Below, in pieces: positions 17,857 through 26,003 of a stretch of 64,000 nucleotides of DNA (positions within the stretch are counted from its first letter, which is position 1; the number at the start of each line of letters is the position of its first letter). The DNA comes from an uncultured Eubacterium sp. (lineage in GTDB: Bacteria; Bacillota; Clostridia; Lachnospirales; Lachnospiraceae): contig CAJTZX010000014.1 in assembly GCA_910584345.1 (NCBI GenBank), positions 1 to 64,000 of the forward strand. Reading direction: 5' to 3'. Below the pieces are notes generated by a model. That model saw nothing but the letters and a program-made list of their open reading frames with translations, made no database searches and was not told the origin of the DNA. Made by a program: the position numbers and the translations under genes.

Positions 17857-19227
17857 TTATTTGCAATAGCAAACAGAATAAATCGTCACCGCATGCTCTC
17901 CTGCTCCAACAAGAATCTGATCCAGCGTATTTTCAAAATTATCTGTTCCAAATGCCTGTACACAATTCTGATAAGAATATTTTGCGAAAGAATGGCCGTT
18001 TGCTGTGCCTGTTTCACTGGCACGTACAACCTTCCACTTATCACCATCTGACCAGCTCTGTAAAATAAACTCCGGCTCCGCTCCGCTGTATTCTACATAA
18101 AAATAGCCGTCTGGCTTCATTTGTGCAGCGCTGAAACTTCCGCCGTTTTTTGCCATTGGAATCGTAACCGCCTGTTTCCATGGCTGTGCTGTAACTTCTC
18201 CCCAAAACAGAGAAATATATGGATCACTAAATACTGTACAAATCTGAGAAGTCTGACGGATACCGTCCACTCCATTGACAAGACGGTTTCCCCACTCCGT
18301 TAAACCGGTGCCCGCCCAGTCTGTCGCAATGTCAAGATAAGCATACTTATCATTATTTCCATACCATGACCAGCCAAGATATCCAATATTTTTTGTACGG
18401 CATTCAGACATAATTGTATCTTCGTCAACGTCTCCGTCTGTATGTCTGTGGGCAAATTCACCGATTACTAATGGCGATCCGATGCCTAGTGCATTATTTA
18501 TATTCTGCTTTACAGTATCAGCGGAACCGCCCGCATATTCATACATATGAATGGAAAATACGACGTTTTTTTGAGGATCAGACTCAAAAACTGATTTTCC
18601 GTAGTCCCGGATAGAATCCGGATATTGTCCCCAGCCTGCACAATCGACCATCAGCATATTCTTAATACCTGCTTCTCGAAGCATTTGGACTGCTGTCCGA
18701 TAGCCTTCTGCCCATTTCGCGCCATCCCACGTACCATGCCATTCATTTGCAATATTCACAATGACATACTTTTCATTCCCAATCAGAGCATTTTTCATCT
18801 CGATCCAATATCTTACTGCATTCATCAGCGAATCAACACTGTCACTTCCCGTTGCATCATGCACGTCCAGCACACAAATCATCTGATTCTGCTTACACCA
18901 TTCAATAATCTGTACAAGCTCGTTATAAGTCGTTTTCGTGTAAGTCTCACCGTCTGCAACAACAATTCGAACCGTATTGGAATCGGTTTTTGCAATCGCA
19001 TCGATCGCTGTCTTTGTCTCTGCAGGGAACCAGGCATGAGGAACATTAATCCCCCGCATAACGAACGGGTTTCCGTTCGCATCATAAATAGTTGTTCCGT
19101 TTACATAAAAGCCATCTGAAGCTGCTTTGGCCGTAACCGGACGGATGCCTGCCATAACAAGAACTGCTGCAATCATAACAGCAATTCGGATGACAGCCGT
19201 TTGTAAAGATGTTTTCATTTGTGTCAT
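17857..19227 (-). CDS. Secreted GH5 (subfamily 8-like) endo-beta-1,4-mannanase with C-terminal CBM-like domain
   Basis: 456 residues. A signal peptide (about 1-36, ending near AKAAS) is followed by a GH5 TIM barrel. The acid/base is Glu162 in NIANEWHGTWD and the nucleophile is Glu257 in LVIGEFAH. The NEWxGTWD context is typical of GH5_8 bacterial mannanases, which cleave mannan, glucomannan or galactomannan. Residues about 335-456 form a separate beta-rich module resembling a carbohydrate-binding domain. ATG at 19227 has GGAG upstream. Monocistronic, with higher GC than the RiPP genes beside it. Confidence 0.9.
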   Translation of the reverse strand: MTQMKTSLQTAVIRIAVMIAAVLVMAGIRPVTAKAASDGFYVNGTTIYDANGNPFVMRGINVPHAWFPAETKTAIDAIAKTDSNTVRIVVADGETYTKTTYNELVQIIEWCKQNQMICVLDVHDATGSDSVDSLMNAVRYWIEMKNALIGNEKYVIVNIANEWHGTWDGAKWAEGYRTAVQMLREAGIKNMLMVDCAGWGQYPDSIRDYGKSVFESDPQKNVVFSIHMYEYAGGSADTVKQNINNALGIGSPLVIGEFAHRHTDGDVDEDTIMSECRTKNIGYLGWSWYGNNDKYAYLDIATDWAGTGLTEWGNRLVNGVDGIRQTSQICTVFSDPYISLFWGEVTAQPWKQAVTIPMAKNGGSFSAAQMKPDGYFYVEYSGAEPEFILQSWSDGDKWKVVRASETGTANGHSFAKYSYQNCVQAFGTDNFENTLDQILVGAGEHAVTIYSVCYCK

Positions 19228-19660
19228 AACGTACTCCTTTCTCTTGATTATGTATGACGTTTGTTTATATATATACTTTAATGCAAATTAATATTAATGT
19301 CAATAGTAATTTATAAAATATTTAAAATTCCTTAAAAACATTTCATTTTTAGCTTTAATTAATTTCATTCAAATAATTATTCCTGAATATACATGCCTTG
19401 GAGTACATTTTTTATACATTTCCTGCAGCTTGCCGAAGGTTGTTTTTAGCATATTCTATGCTGTTAATGACTTCATGAGATATCACAAATATGCTACGTT
19501 AATTTGTCAAAAAATACCCTTTTCTACAACTCGCTGATAATGTTGGAGAACCAATCCTATTTTTGCCTTCTATACGTGCAAAAGTGGAAGAATATGCTCC
19601 ACTGCCAGACACTATCCCTTTATTATGGTATTTTAGTATCAAGATACTTATAACCCACGC
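19228..19660. other. AT-rich intergenic stretch without a convincing gene
   Basis: I find no supported coding frame or RNA here. The part next to 19227 should hold the mannanase promoter. The remainder has many stops in all frames and looks like decayed sequence leading into the palindromic element at 19661. Confidence 0.5.
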
Positions 19661-19794
19661 TAAATAAGCATACCTTTGACTGGCTTAAATTTTCAGGAGC
19701 ACATGGCAAAAATCCTCAATGTACGCCCGGTACACCTCCAGTTTTTGCCATGCACTCCCTAAAATTTATTCTCAGTCAAAGGTATGCTTATTTA
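19661..19794. repeat. 134-bp palindromic hairpin element
   Basis: TAAATAAGCATACCTTTGAC at the left end is the exact reverse complement of the right end, including the first 14 and next several bases. The interior arms (ATGGCAAAAA with TTTTTGCCAT) also pair, down to a GTAC-GCCCG-GTAC centre. The whole unit folds into one imperfect hairpin. It carries no ORF. It could be a MITE-like or REP-type repeat, or a structured 3' UTR of the 19862-20077 gene. Confidence 0.75.
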
Positions 19795-19861
19795 AATCTA
19801 TTCATCATGTCATTTGTTTTCAATTTCTTGCTGATGCTCATATAGTAATTAAAGCTTTATT

Positions 19862-20077
19862 TTAAATCAAACTTTTTTTCATAGCTAAAATTTCGTCAAT
19901 AGAATAATCTGATTCTTCGTATTTTTCTTTTGTATAATCTCCTTGGCCTCCATTGTCATATTCCTCAAGATACCTGGCCATACCAACAGGTCCCAGTGCT
20001 TTTACCAAAGCTTCTGTACCTAATCTCCTGATTTCACTGACCTTTACTATCTTCATTGTCTGATTCATCATATCCAA
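19862..20077 (-). CDS. Small 71-residue protein, antitoxin-like in size and context
   Basis: Not recognised with certainty. The protein has a helical N-terminal part (VSEIRRLGTEALVKALGPVG) and an acidic C-terminal part (DYSIDEILAMKK). AGGTG lies just upstream. It overlaps the end of a degenerate 45-residue frame (20034-20171), and a decayed copy of its 3' end lies at 20774-20824. Small size, acidity and tandem decayed copies suggest an antitoxin or other accessory protein, but this is weak inference. Confidence 0.55.
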   Translation of the reverse strand: MDMMNQTMKIVKVSEIRRLGTEALVKALGPVGMARYLEEYDNGGQGDYTKEKYEESDYSIDEILAMKKSLI

Positions 20078-20171
20078 ACACCTCCATTACAAATTCAACC
20101 GGATTTTTAACTTCTATTTCCAATATATCTGAACCGATAATTTCCAGTTCGTTTTCAAATGCTTTCTGCAT
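20034..20171 (-). CDS. Possible 45-residue ORF or gene remnant upstream of the 71-residue gene
   Basis: ATG at 20171 opens a 45-residue acidic frame (MQKAFENELEIIGSDILEIE...) that overlaps the next gene by 44 bases. No ribosome site is evident and an in-frame stop lies shortly upstream, so this may be the 3' remnant of a longer partner gene rather than an intact gene. Confidence 0.35.
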   Translation of the reverse strand: MQKAFENELEIIGSDILEIEVKNPVEFVMEVFGYDESDNEDSKGQ

Positions 20172-20652
20172 CACAATCAGAACCGCTTACGTTCTAAATA
20201 ATTTTTAATATTTGACCTGTCATCAAATAAACGGTTATAACAACAGTTATCAAAATATATTTTCAAAAAACTTCATCTCCCGTCATAAATTCCTTATACA
20301 TGCTAAAAGTTTTGTTCCAATCCACCAATATCTAAATAAAATTCTTACTAAAAGAATACCATGCCCATAATATAAATTCAAGTAAACAGTATATTCTTCT
20401 TTTGACACAATAAATGCCATTATATTCCCTATTTTTCATAACTGAACAGTGTAGTACCCTTGTTTACTAATTTTTCAATGTACCGTCTAGCACGTTCTTC
20501 CTCGTTGAACTTCTATGATACATGGATTGAAAAAGTCTTATAATTTCAATATTTTTTATGTATCGCAGATGTTTCATCCAAAAGTACATTTTGACCAATA
20601 CATAAAAAGATCAAGTACATCTTATTACTGCAACCTATTTTTGAATAAAGCA

Positions 20653-20700
20653 TAAAAACAGTACGATTATTTATTCTATAAATAAAACGTACTGTTTTTT
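20653..20700. terminator. Terminator hairpin downstream of the CIS operon
   Basis: AAAAACAGTACG pairs with CGTACTGTTTTTT across an AT-rich loop that also pairs (ATTTATT with AATAAA). On the minus strand it ends in a T-run. It lies about 190 bases beyond the stop of the immunity gene and is the first terminator after the CIS genes. Confidence 0.7.
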
Positions 20701-20773
20701 AATCCATACTTGTTCCGTACGGATTCGTTGCGTGAATATTATGTTTTTTAAGTTTCTATATCTCTCATTTAAA

Positions 20774-20824
20774 TTAAACTTTTTTCATGGCCGGCATTTC
20801 ATCAATGAAATAATCTGCCTCATC
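20774..20824 (-). pseudogene. Decayed 3' fragment related to the 19862-20077 gene
   Basis: The minus strand reads DEADYFIDEMPAMKKV-stop, matching EESDYSIDEILAMKKSLI at the end of the 71-residue gene, with similar flanking DNA. No start or upstream frame exists. This is a relic of a second copy. Confidence 0.65.
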
Positions 20825-20892
20825 TCAATAAAATACATACTGTTTTTTCTCTAGTCAAAAAATCGCATATATTTAATAATACGCATATTAAC

Positions 20893-21336
20893 TTACATAT
20901 TACTTAACTTAAGTCCATACTTTACTAATGTAGTATAAAAATCCAATCCCGTATCAGAAATTTTATCTTCTTCATGATCATATATTAAAATTGAATCTTC
21001 ACATACTCCATCTTCAATTTTAAATCCGGCAAGATCACCTGTTTCGAAATCAAAAACAGGAAGATATTTTCTATTTTTTGAAAACTGCTTATCGACATTA
21101 CTTATTAAATAATAAGGACTCTCGTCATCCGCCGAATAAACTATTGTATATGCAAAGTATCCTCCTCCATATTGCATTAAAAACTCCTTATAACTTTTTG
21201 GTAATACAATACCATAATAATTCTCAATCATTTCTATTTTAGTTATATTTGCCTTGCAATCTGATTCCAGACAAAATATCATTGGATTTTCCTTTTTTAC
21301 TTTTTCAATTAACTGATTAAATTCAATTGTTTCCAT
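20893..21336 (-). CDS. SMI1/KNR4-family immunity protein
   Basis: 147 residues with the SMI1/KNR4 (SUKH) pattern: an N-terminal helix, then IEMIENYYGIVLPKSYKEFLMQYGGGYF, the most conserved block of the family, and later FDFETGDLAGFKIED. SUKH proteins are the commonest immunity partners of nuclease toxins in polymorphic-toxin loci. It starts 12 bases after the stop of the HINT-nuclease gene, so it is almost certainly its immunity gene. Cytoplasmic. Lower GC than the CIS core, as usual for exchangeable toxin-immunity cassettes. Confidence 0.88.
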   Translation of the reverse strand: METIEFNQLIEKVKKENPMIFCLESDCKANITKIEMIENYYGIVLPKSYKEFLMQYGGGYFAYTIVYSADDESPYYLISNVDKQFSKNRKYLPVFDFETGDLAGFKIEDGVCEDSILIYDHEEDKISDTGLDFYTTLVKYGLKLSNM

Positions 21337-21348
21337 AACTTGCCTTTC

Positions 21349-22530
21349 TCATTTTTTATCGTATATCAAATCAGGAAATTTCTGATCCGCACCCTGCTCG
21401 CGTGCTCTATACCACCAATGCAACTCTCTGTCTGACTGTCGCATCTCAGCTGTCACTCCCTGATTGTATTTATTAGGATGGAGTGCACGATTATTTCTAT
21501 GATCGCCTGGACGTATTTCATGCAAAGAAGCTCCTGGCATCTGATCACCATGATGAATATCTGGATTACCTAATCCTCTTGGAGAGTGTCCTAATAATGC
21601 TTGTTTTATATCATTGTCTGACCATTCTCCATTTATTCTTACAGGCGGATCTCCCGCTCCATATCCTTCACCCGTTGTAACATCAACATTTCTTTCTTCC
21701 ACATGTTCTTCATTATTATGAACAAAAATCTTATTCTCCGTAACAAAATAAGACGACCATTCATCCACATGAAAATTATACACATCCACAGGCTCATCAT
21801 GCCTGACTTTCGTAATCCCTGTAATACCTGCAGTCCCTTCAGCCGTTTCCAAGAGATCAGCTTCCCTCAGCTGAATCGCTGTTACCCATCCTCTGTCTTT
21901 CACAAAAAAGGAATGATACGCAGTTGTTTTTACTTCTTCCTTTCCATCCAGCCAGATATGGTAGATCGTATGCGCTTCTGTAACAAATACTTCTTTTACT
22001 TTCTGAAATCCCGTTTCTCCGGTTTCTTCATTTCTGGAATAAATATCGTCACCTTTGCAGATTTCCTTAATTGGACGAAGTCCTGATTTTGTTAAAACAA
22101 GCGTATCTGCGGTAAAGCACTTCCCATTCACACATACCGCTTTTCCGCTTGTCTTTTCTCTATTTAAATCTTTCGTTCCCCCGGACTTGCTTTTTTTGGC
22201 CCCTGTCTGCACTTTTCCTTTACTCATACCGGAACATGCTTTTGCTGCTTTTGCCGTTGTAACTGCCCGCTTTGGCGCCGGATTTTTTCCTTTTGGCATT
22301 GAATCCTTTAGTTTTTGAAAAATATCAGGAAGACTTGCCATCAGCGGCACTAATACCGGCATGGCTCTTAACACCGCATTCCCCAATTTTCCAACAGCTT
22401 CGCCAACTGCTGCCTGAGCGGCATCGCCAACTACCGGTATGCTTCCTGCAACGTCTAATACGACTTGAATGACATCTGAACAGCTTACAGGGTCCATATT
22501 ATTTTCCGTATACAGATCAGATTTTATCAT
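21349..22530 (-). CDS. CIS-associated polymorphic toxin: hydrophobic N-domain, HINT domain, HNH/EndoVII-like nuclease
   Basis: 393 residues in three parts. Residues about 14-75 are an Ala/Val/Leu/Pro-rich hydrophobic region. A basic linker leads to a HINT domain from Cys138 (GKCFTADTLV), through TTAYHSFFV, to VHNN at 270-273; HINT modules self-cleave and would free the C-terminal part. Residues 274-393 carry NPDIHHGDQMPG, RALHPNKYN and ELHWWYRAR, the His-rich pattern of HNH/Endonuclease VII-type toxins. It begins one base after the spike gene ends and is followed by a SUKH immunity gene. It is the predicted cargo of the injection system, carried on the spike. Confidence 0.88.
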   Translation of the reverse strand: MIKSDLYTENNMDPVSCSDVIQVVLDVAGSIPVVGDAAQAAVGEAVGKLGNAVLRAMPVLVPLMASLPDIFQKLKDSMPKGKNPAPKRAVTTAKAAKACSGMSKGKVQTGAKKSKSGGTKDLNREKTSGKAVCVNGKCFTADTLVLTKSGLRPIKEICKGDDIYSRNEETGETGFQKVKEVFVTEAHTIYHIWLDGKEEVKTTAYHSFFVKDRGWVTAIQLREADLLETAEGTAGITGITKVRHDEPVDVYNFHVDEWSSYFVTENKIFVHNNEEHVEERNVDVTTGEGYGAGDPPVRINGEWSDNDIKQALLGHSPRGLGNPDIHHGDQMPGASLHEIRPGDHRNNRALHPNKYNQGVTAEMRQSDRELHWWYRAREQGADQKFPDLIYDKK

Positions 22531-22531
22531 C

Positions 22532-24190
22532 CTAATTCTCCTTAATCAGCCTTGCCTTCATCGTAACATTTCCATCGATACAGATCGCGCTTCCTTTGCA
22601 ATTTTCCTGCAAAGATTTGGAAGCTGTCCAAATCATCTTTTTTCTGGAAGATATATTTAAATTTTTCACTGAAGAAATATCCATTTCATCTTTGGAGCCT
22701 GCCGTAAATTTTTTCTTACTTGCAATATCCATCGTATTTTCTGTAGATATTTGAATGTCCTGGTCTGCCGACATGCTGATGCCTTTTTTCGGATCCATAT
22801 GCAAATTATTTTCCTTATTTGTAATATCAATCGTACCCTTTACATTTACTTTCATATCCTTTCCTACTGTGACATTAAAATCGTTCAAACATGCCATGGA
22901 GATATCATTTCCGCTCAACAGTGTGATACTGCCTGCACTCAGTACGTTAACATCTTTAATGGTAAATACATCTACACCGGAATCTTTATTGATACGGACA
23001 TATGTCAGCCAGTCTTGCGCCGTAATTAATATTTCATCTTTATCCATTTTGATCTCTTTTCCATCTACTGTACGCAGATATTTTACGTTTGGATCGGCAG
23101 TGCGGTCCGTTTCTGCCTGACGTACAGACTGAACTGCGTAAGCTTTATTTTCATCTTCTGTCGGAAATATGATTTGAACGGTATCTCCCACTTCCGGCAT
23201 AACATACCAGCCTGTATTCCCTTCAGTAGAATAGCCGGTTGCATAAGGAAACGGATATGCTTTTCCCTCGTCTTGAGATTTGTCAATGGAAAGGTGCACT
23301 TTTACCGTATGATTGCTCACATTTAATACTTTTCCATCCAGTGTAAGTCCGCTGATGTATGGATGATCGATTTTCGCCGCCGATATTCCCTGTTTTGTCG
23401 TGGCGACGCAAGTACATAAAAAGACAGAGCCTTTCAGTGAAAGTCTTACTTCCCTGACATACAGACTTTTGCCCTTGACGCTGACCTGATCGCCGATTTC
23501 CAACGCTGCAAATTCGGTACGAATGGAATATTCTACAGCGTCTTCTTCCTGGTAGGATATCTCTTCACATTGTGAGAGCTGCCGATATCTGGCTACTTTT
23601 TTTCGAACGGAAAAATCAGCTTTTGCTGTTTCTTGTGAATATGAATTTCCCTCTGACAAACCGAAAGAAAATACAGGCGTTTCCTGTGTTGGATCTGGAA
23701 CGAGTACACTGTTGCTATGCGAAGCAAGTCTTTTTAAAAATTCCCAGTCTGTCTCCCGGTACTGCAAAAGCAGATTTTCGATCTGTTTTGCCGGGGCGAC
23801 ACAGGTTGCCGAACCTCCGGCTTCTCCTGCAATCTCATTTACGATACTGTCATAGCCACGCCCTTTTTCCTGGAAGGAGCGTTTCTTTTCCGTCTGATCC
23901 AGTTTTACCGTCCATGAAACGGCTTCTGCTTCCAGATAGTAAACACCACTTTCACAAATGACGCCTACGTCCGTAGCGACACCGCAAAACAATGTATCCC
24001 CTGCCTGCGTAAGTTTTACAGGCATCGCGTCCCACTGCTGCCCGATCAGACTGTCTTCTTCTCCTTCTTTTAAGACGCCGCGCACGTAAAGCCTGGCATG
24101 GTCATTGATTGTTTTTACATATTCCAGGTCTAAAATTCTCTCCAGCGCAAACGGTTCCACGATGTATTTTCCAACTTCCTGCAATTCCAT
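22532..24190 (-). CDS. VgrG-like spike protein (gp27/gp5 fold) of a contractile injection system
   Basis: 552 residues from the ATG at 24190, which has GGAAGG eight bases upstream. The N-terminal 300 residues fit the phage D/gp27 hub (RETDWEFLKRLASHSN is the typical hub motif). An OB-fold-like section follows (PEVGDTVQIIFPTEDENKAY, the gp5 OB signature), and the last 150 residues form repeats of short polar beta strands (ISMSADQDIQIST), a triangular beta-helix needle. It is the trimeric puncturing spike and docking site for PAAR and toxin. It lies between the chaperone-like gene and the toxin gene. Confidence 0.9.
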   Translation of the reverse strand: MELQEVGKYIVEPFALERILDLEYVKTINDHARLYVRGVLKEGEEDSLIGQQWDAMPVKLTQAGDTLFCGVATDVGVICESGVYYLEAEAVSWTVKLDQTEKKRSFQEKGRGYDSIVNEIAGEAGGSATCVAPAKQIENLLLQYRETDWEFLKRLASHSNSVLVPDPTQETPVFSFGLSEGNSYSQETAKADFSVRKKVARYRQLSQCEEISYQEEDAVEYSIRTEFAALEIGDQVSVKGKSLYVREVRLSLKGSVFLCTCVATTKQGISAAKIDHPYISGLTLDGKVLNVSNHTVKVHLSIDKSQDEGKAYPFPYATGYSTEGNTGWYVMPEVGDTVQIIFPTEDENKAYAVQSVRQAETDRTADPNVKYLRTVDGKEIKMDKDEILITAQDWLTYVRINKDSGVDVFTIKDVNVLSAGSITLLSGNDISMACLNDFNVTVGKDMKVNVKGTIDITNKENNLHMDPKKGISMSADQDIQISTENTMDIASKKKFTAGSKDEMDISSVKNLNISSRKKMIWTASKSLQENCKGSAICIDGNVTMKARLIKEN

Positions 24191-24221
24191 TCCAAACACC
24201 TTCCTTTCTTTTTGCAGCCAA

Positions 24222-24797
24222 TCAGGCTGTGCGTATCGTTGCAATCATCTGCACAAACAAATCTTTCCAATCTTCCTTGTCCGATTCCGGACAGTTGCAA
24301 GTTCCCATCAGCAGCCTGCCTTTGAACGATGTAATATACATCATGTTATATACATAAGAATCCATAGCAGGAGCTAAAAAATCCATCCATGCCGCTTCGT
24401 TCTCTCCGGCCTTTACACAATCTTTATCCAAAATACCGCAGCCCGGGTACAGATTATGAACGATATGGCCCATATAATCACGCACCTGTACTTCCTGCCC
24501 CGCTGCAAGCTTTTCTTGTTTCAGTAAAAAACAAACGTTTACCGTAGTTTCCGGATTTGAATAAATGAGATCCGGACGATTTTCACTTGGATATTTCATC
24601 TTTATAAACTCTTTGCCAAGGAGCGTAAAATTTTGAGGAATCCACATCCACATCTGATTTTTAAAAATTTCCAACTCCTGAAACAACAGCTCTTGCTCGC
24701 CTACTAAAACACTGCCTTTTTGAATATCTGTATTTCTGGCGTGTTCCTGGCCTTCCTGCAGCATACGGATAAATCCCTCATCTCCATATTTTTTCAT
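24222..24797 (-). CDS. DUF1795/DcrB-like protein, probable effector chaperone
   Basis: 191 residues from the ATG at 24797 (GGAGG nine bases upstream). The fold pattern, a beta strand-rich core with KYPSENRPDLIYSN near the middle and a C-terminal helix (DWKDLFVQMIATIR) after MMYITSFKGRLLMGTCNC, resembles DUF1795/PsbP-DcrB-like proteins. In T6SS, Eag chaperones of this fold hold the hydrophobic N-terminal segments of effectors and load them on VgrG. Here it lies between the PAAR-like and VgrG-like genes and one gene from a toxin with such a hydrophobic segment. The assignment is by fold pattern and context. Confidence 0.65.
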   Translation of the reverse strand: MKKYGDEGFIRMLQEGQEHARNTDIQKGSVLVGEQELLFQELEIFKNQMWMWIPQNFTLLGKEFIKMKYPSENRPDLIYSNPETTVNVCFLLKQEKLAAGQEVQVRDYMGHIVHNLYPGCGILDKDCVKAGENEAAWMDFLAPAMDSYVYNMMYITSFKGRLLMGTCNCPESDKEDWKDLFVQMIATIRTA

Positions 24798-24843
24798 GTT
24801 TCCATGCCTCCAGACAATTTTTCTTTGTCCCTTCCTTCCATCC

Positions 24844-25167
24844 TTACTGGCCGTCATTTTTTAATTTTAGTATGCCTGCGCCAACCGGACAGATCGCAAC
24901 CGATTTGTTCAGCAACGCCGGAGCTCCCTGCACCAACACATCCATCTTGCCATTGAGCCATACGACACAAGCCGGAACACATGGTACATGCGTCATTTTA
25001 CATACGCCAAACGGGCCTACATTAATCATTGGCTTGCAGTCTAAAATATTTGCTTTCGCTTTTCCGCGCACCTGCACACGTCTGCTTGGGAGGACTCTCA
25101 AAGGCGCATCTATCGTCCCCATCGTACATTTCACTTTTGCCCCATTAACTACATAAGTCTGACCCAT
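24844..25167 (-). CDS. PAAR-like (DUF4280) spike-tip protein
   Basis: 107 residues. The N-terminal strand MGQTYVVNGAKVKCTMG, a middle VGPFGVCKMTHVPCVPAC and the C-terminal NKSVAICPVGAGIL are typical of DUF4280, a PAAR-like family found beside VgrG genes. These proteins cap the spike and often bind a metal through Cys or His; four Cys lie in the expected region. It precedes the chaperone and spike genes in one operon. Confidence 0.88.
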   Translation of the reverse strand: MGQTYVVNGAKVKCTMGTIDAPLRVLPSRRVQVRGKAKANILDCKPMINVGPFGVCKMTHVPCVPACVVWLNGKMDVLVQGAPALLNKSVAICPVGAGILKLKNDGQ

Positions 25168-25223
25168 ATTCTAATCTACGCTCCCTTCTAATGTATCGTA
25201 CGGAATCTGCTGCCGGAAATTCG

Positions 25224-26000
25224 TTAAAATACGGCCGGCCCCTGTGTTCTCCTTTTCTGTCCCATACCTCGGCCTCCGGCTCCTGCAATCCGTACAAGCC
25301 TTTCATAGATCTCGCTATGAGAAAACTCGCGAAAAGGCTCCCCCAGCCTTCTGCATATATAACGCAGCAGACATTCTCTGGAAATTGGCGGCTGGTTCAG
25401 GCATAACAACGCAAACTGAATATCCGTCTCCGAAGCATCCATATTTTCCATCATCATATTTGCAAACATCCGCAGCAGCATCGGCGATACCGTAACCCCG
25501 CCCGGCCCGGCATATGGTATCTGCGTAACATCCAGCGTATTGTAGGCTGTACGGCAGTCCCGCAAATCCCGGTAATCTTTTCGCAGACGTGCACCTTCTG
25601 ACAAGCGGAATCTGCCAAGCTCCAGCTCTGTATTACCCGGTTCTCCGTTTTTTAGCCGTAATTCCAGCTGCCGGACGTAAAAGTCTTCGGTATACACTCC
25701 CGGATTGATTCTTAAACAAACGGTAATCTGCTGTTCATATGCCCGAAACGGAATTGTCTCCGCTGCTGTAAGTATGACCTGTCCCTCATACCATACCGCA
25801 CCTGCATCTATGACGACCTCTCCGTTTTCATTCTCCCGTTCCTTTGCTTCATAAGATATATCAAACCCGTATAACACCCCATTTGACCAATCCGCAAAGG
25901 CAAGTTTGGCCAACCCGCCTGGAAAATCTCTTAACGCTTCCAGACTTTCTCTTTTTAGTACCCTTCCTTTACTGAACAACGGCTCCGCATAATTTTGCAT
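25224..26000 (-). CDS. Unrecognised CIS protein, probable baseplate component
   Basis: 258 residues, not assignable to a known family. The first 150 residues are beta-rich (FDISYEAKERENENGEVVIDAGAV...), reminiscent of phage baseplate proteins that begin with a YxQGqvLt-like block; here WYEGQVILTAAE is such a block. The C-terminal 70 residues are helical and basic. It starts three bases after the Hsp70-like gene ends and precedes the PAAR-like gene. A role as a wedge or tail-fibre adaptor is inference. Confidence 0.6.
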   Translation of the reverse strand: MQNYAEPLFSKGRVLKRESLEALRDFPGGLAKLAFADWSNGVLYGFDISYEAKERENENGEVVIDAGAVWYEGQVILTAAETIPFRAYEQQITVCLRINPGVYTEDFYVRQLELRLKNGEPGNTELELGRFRLSEGARLRKDYRDLRDCRTAYNTLDVTQIPYAGPGGVTVSPMLLRMFANMMMENMDASETDIQFALLCLNQPPISRECLLRYICRRLGEPFREFSHSEIYERLVRIAGAGGRGMGQKRRTQGPAVF

Positions 26001-26003
26001 CTG

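Noticed and set aside
19381..19660. Possible transposase remnant before the hairpin
   Set aside because: No stretch of a recognisable transposase motif could be read in any frame.
21349..22530. An intein in the toxin gene
   Set aside because: The HINT domain is followed directly by a toxin domain with no C-extein protein of known function, which is the polymorphic-toxin layout rather than a protein-splicing intein.
24191..24244. Longer start for the spike protein
   Set aside because: The extra 18 residues overlap the preceding gene and have no ribosome site; the ATG at 24190 has GGAAGG eight bases upstream.
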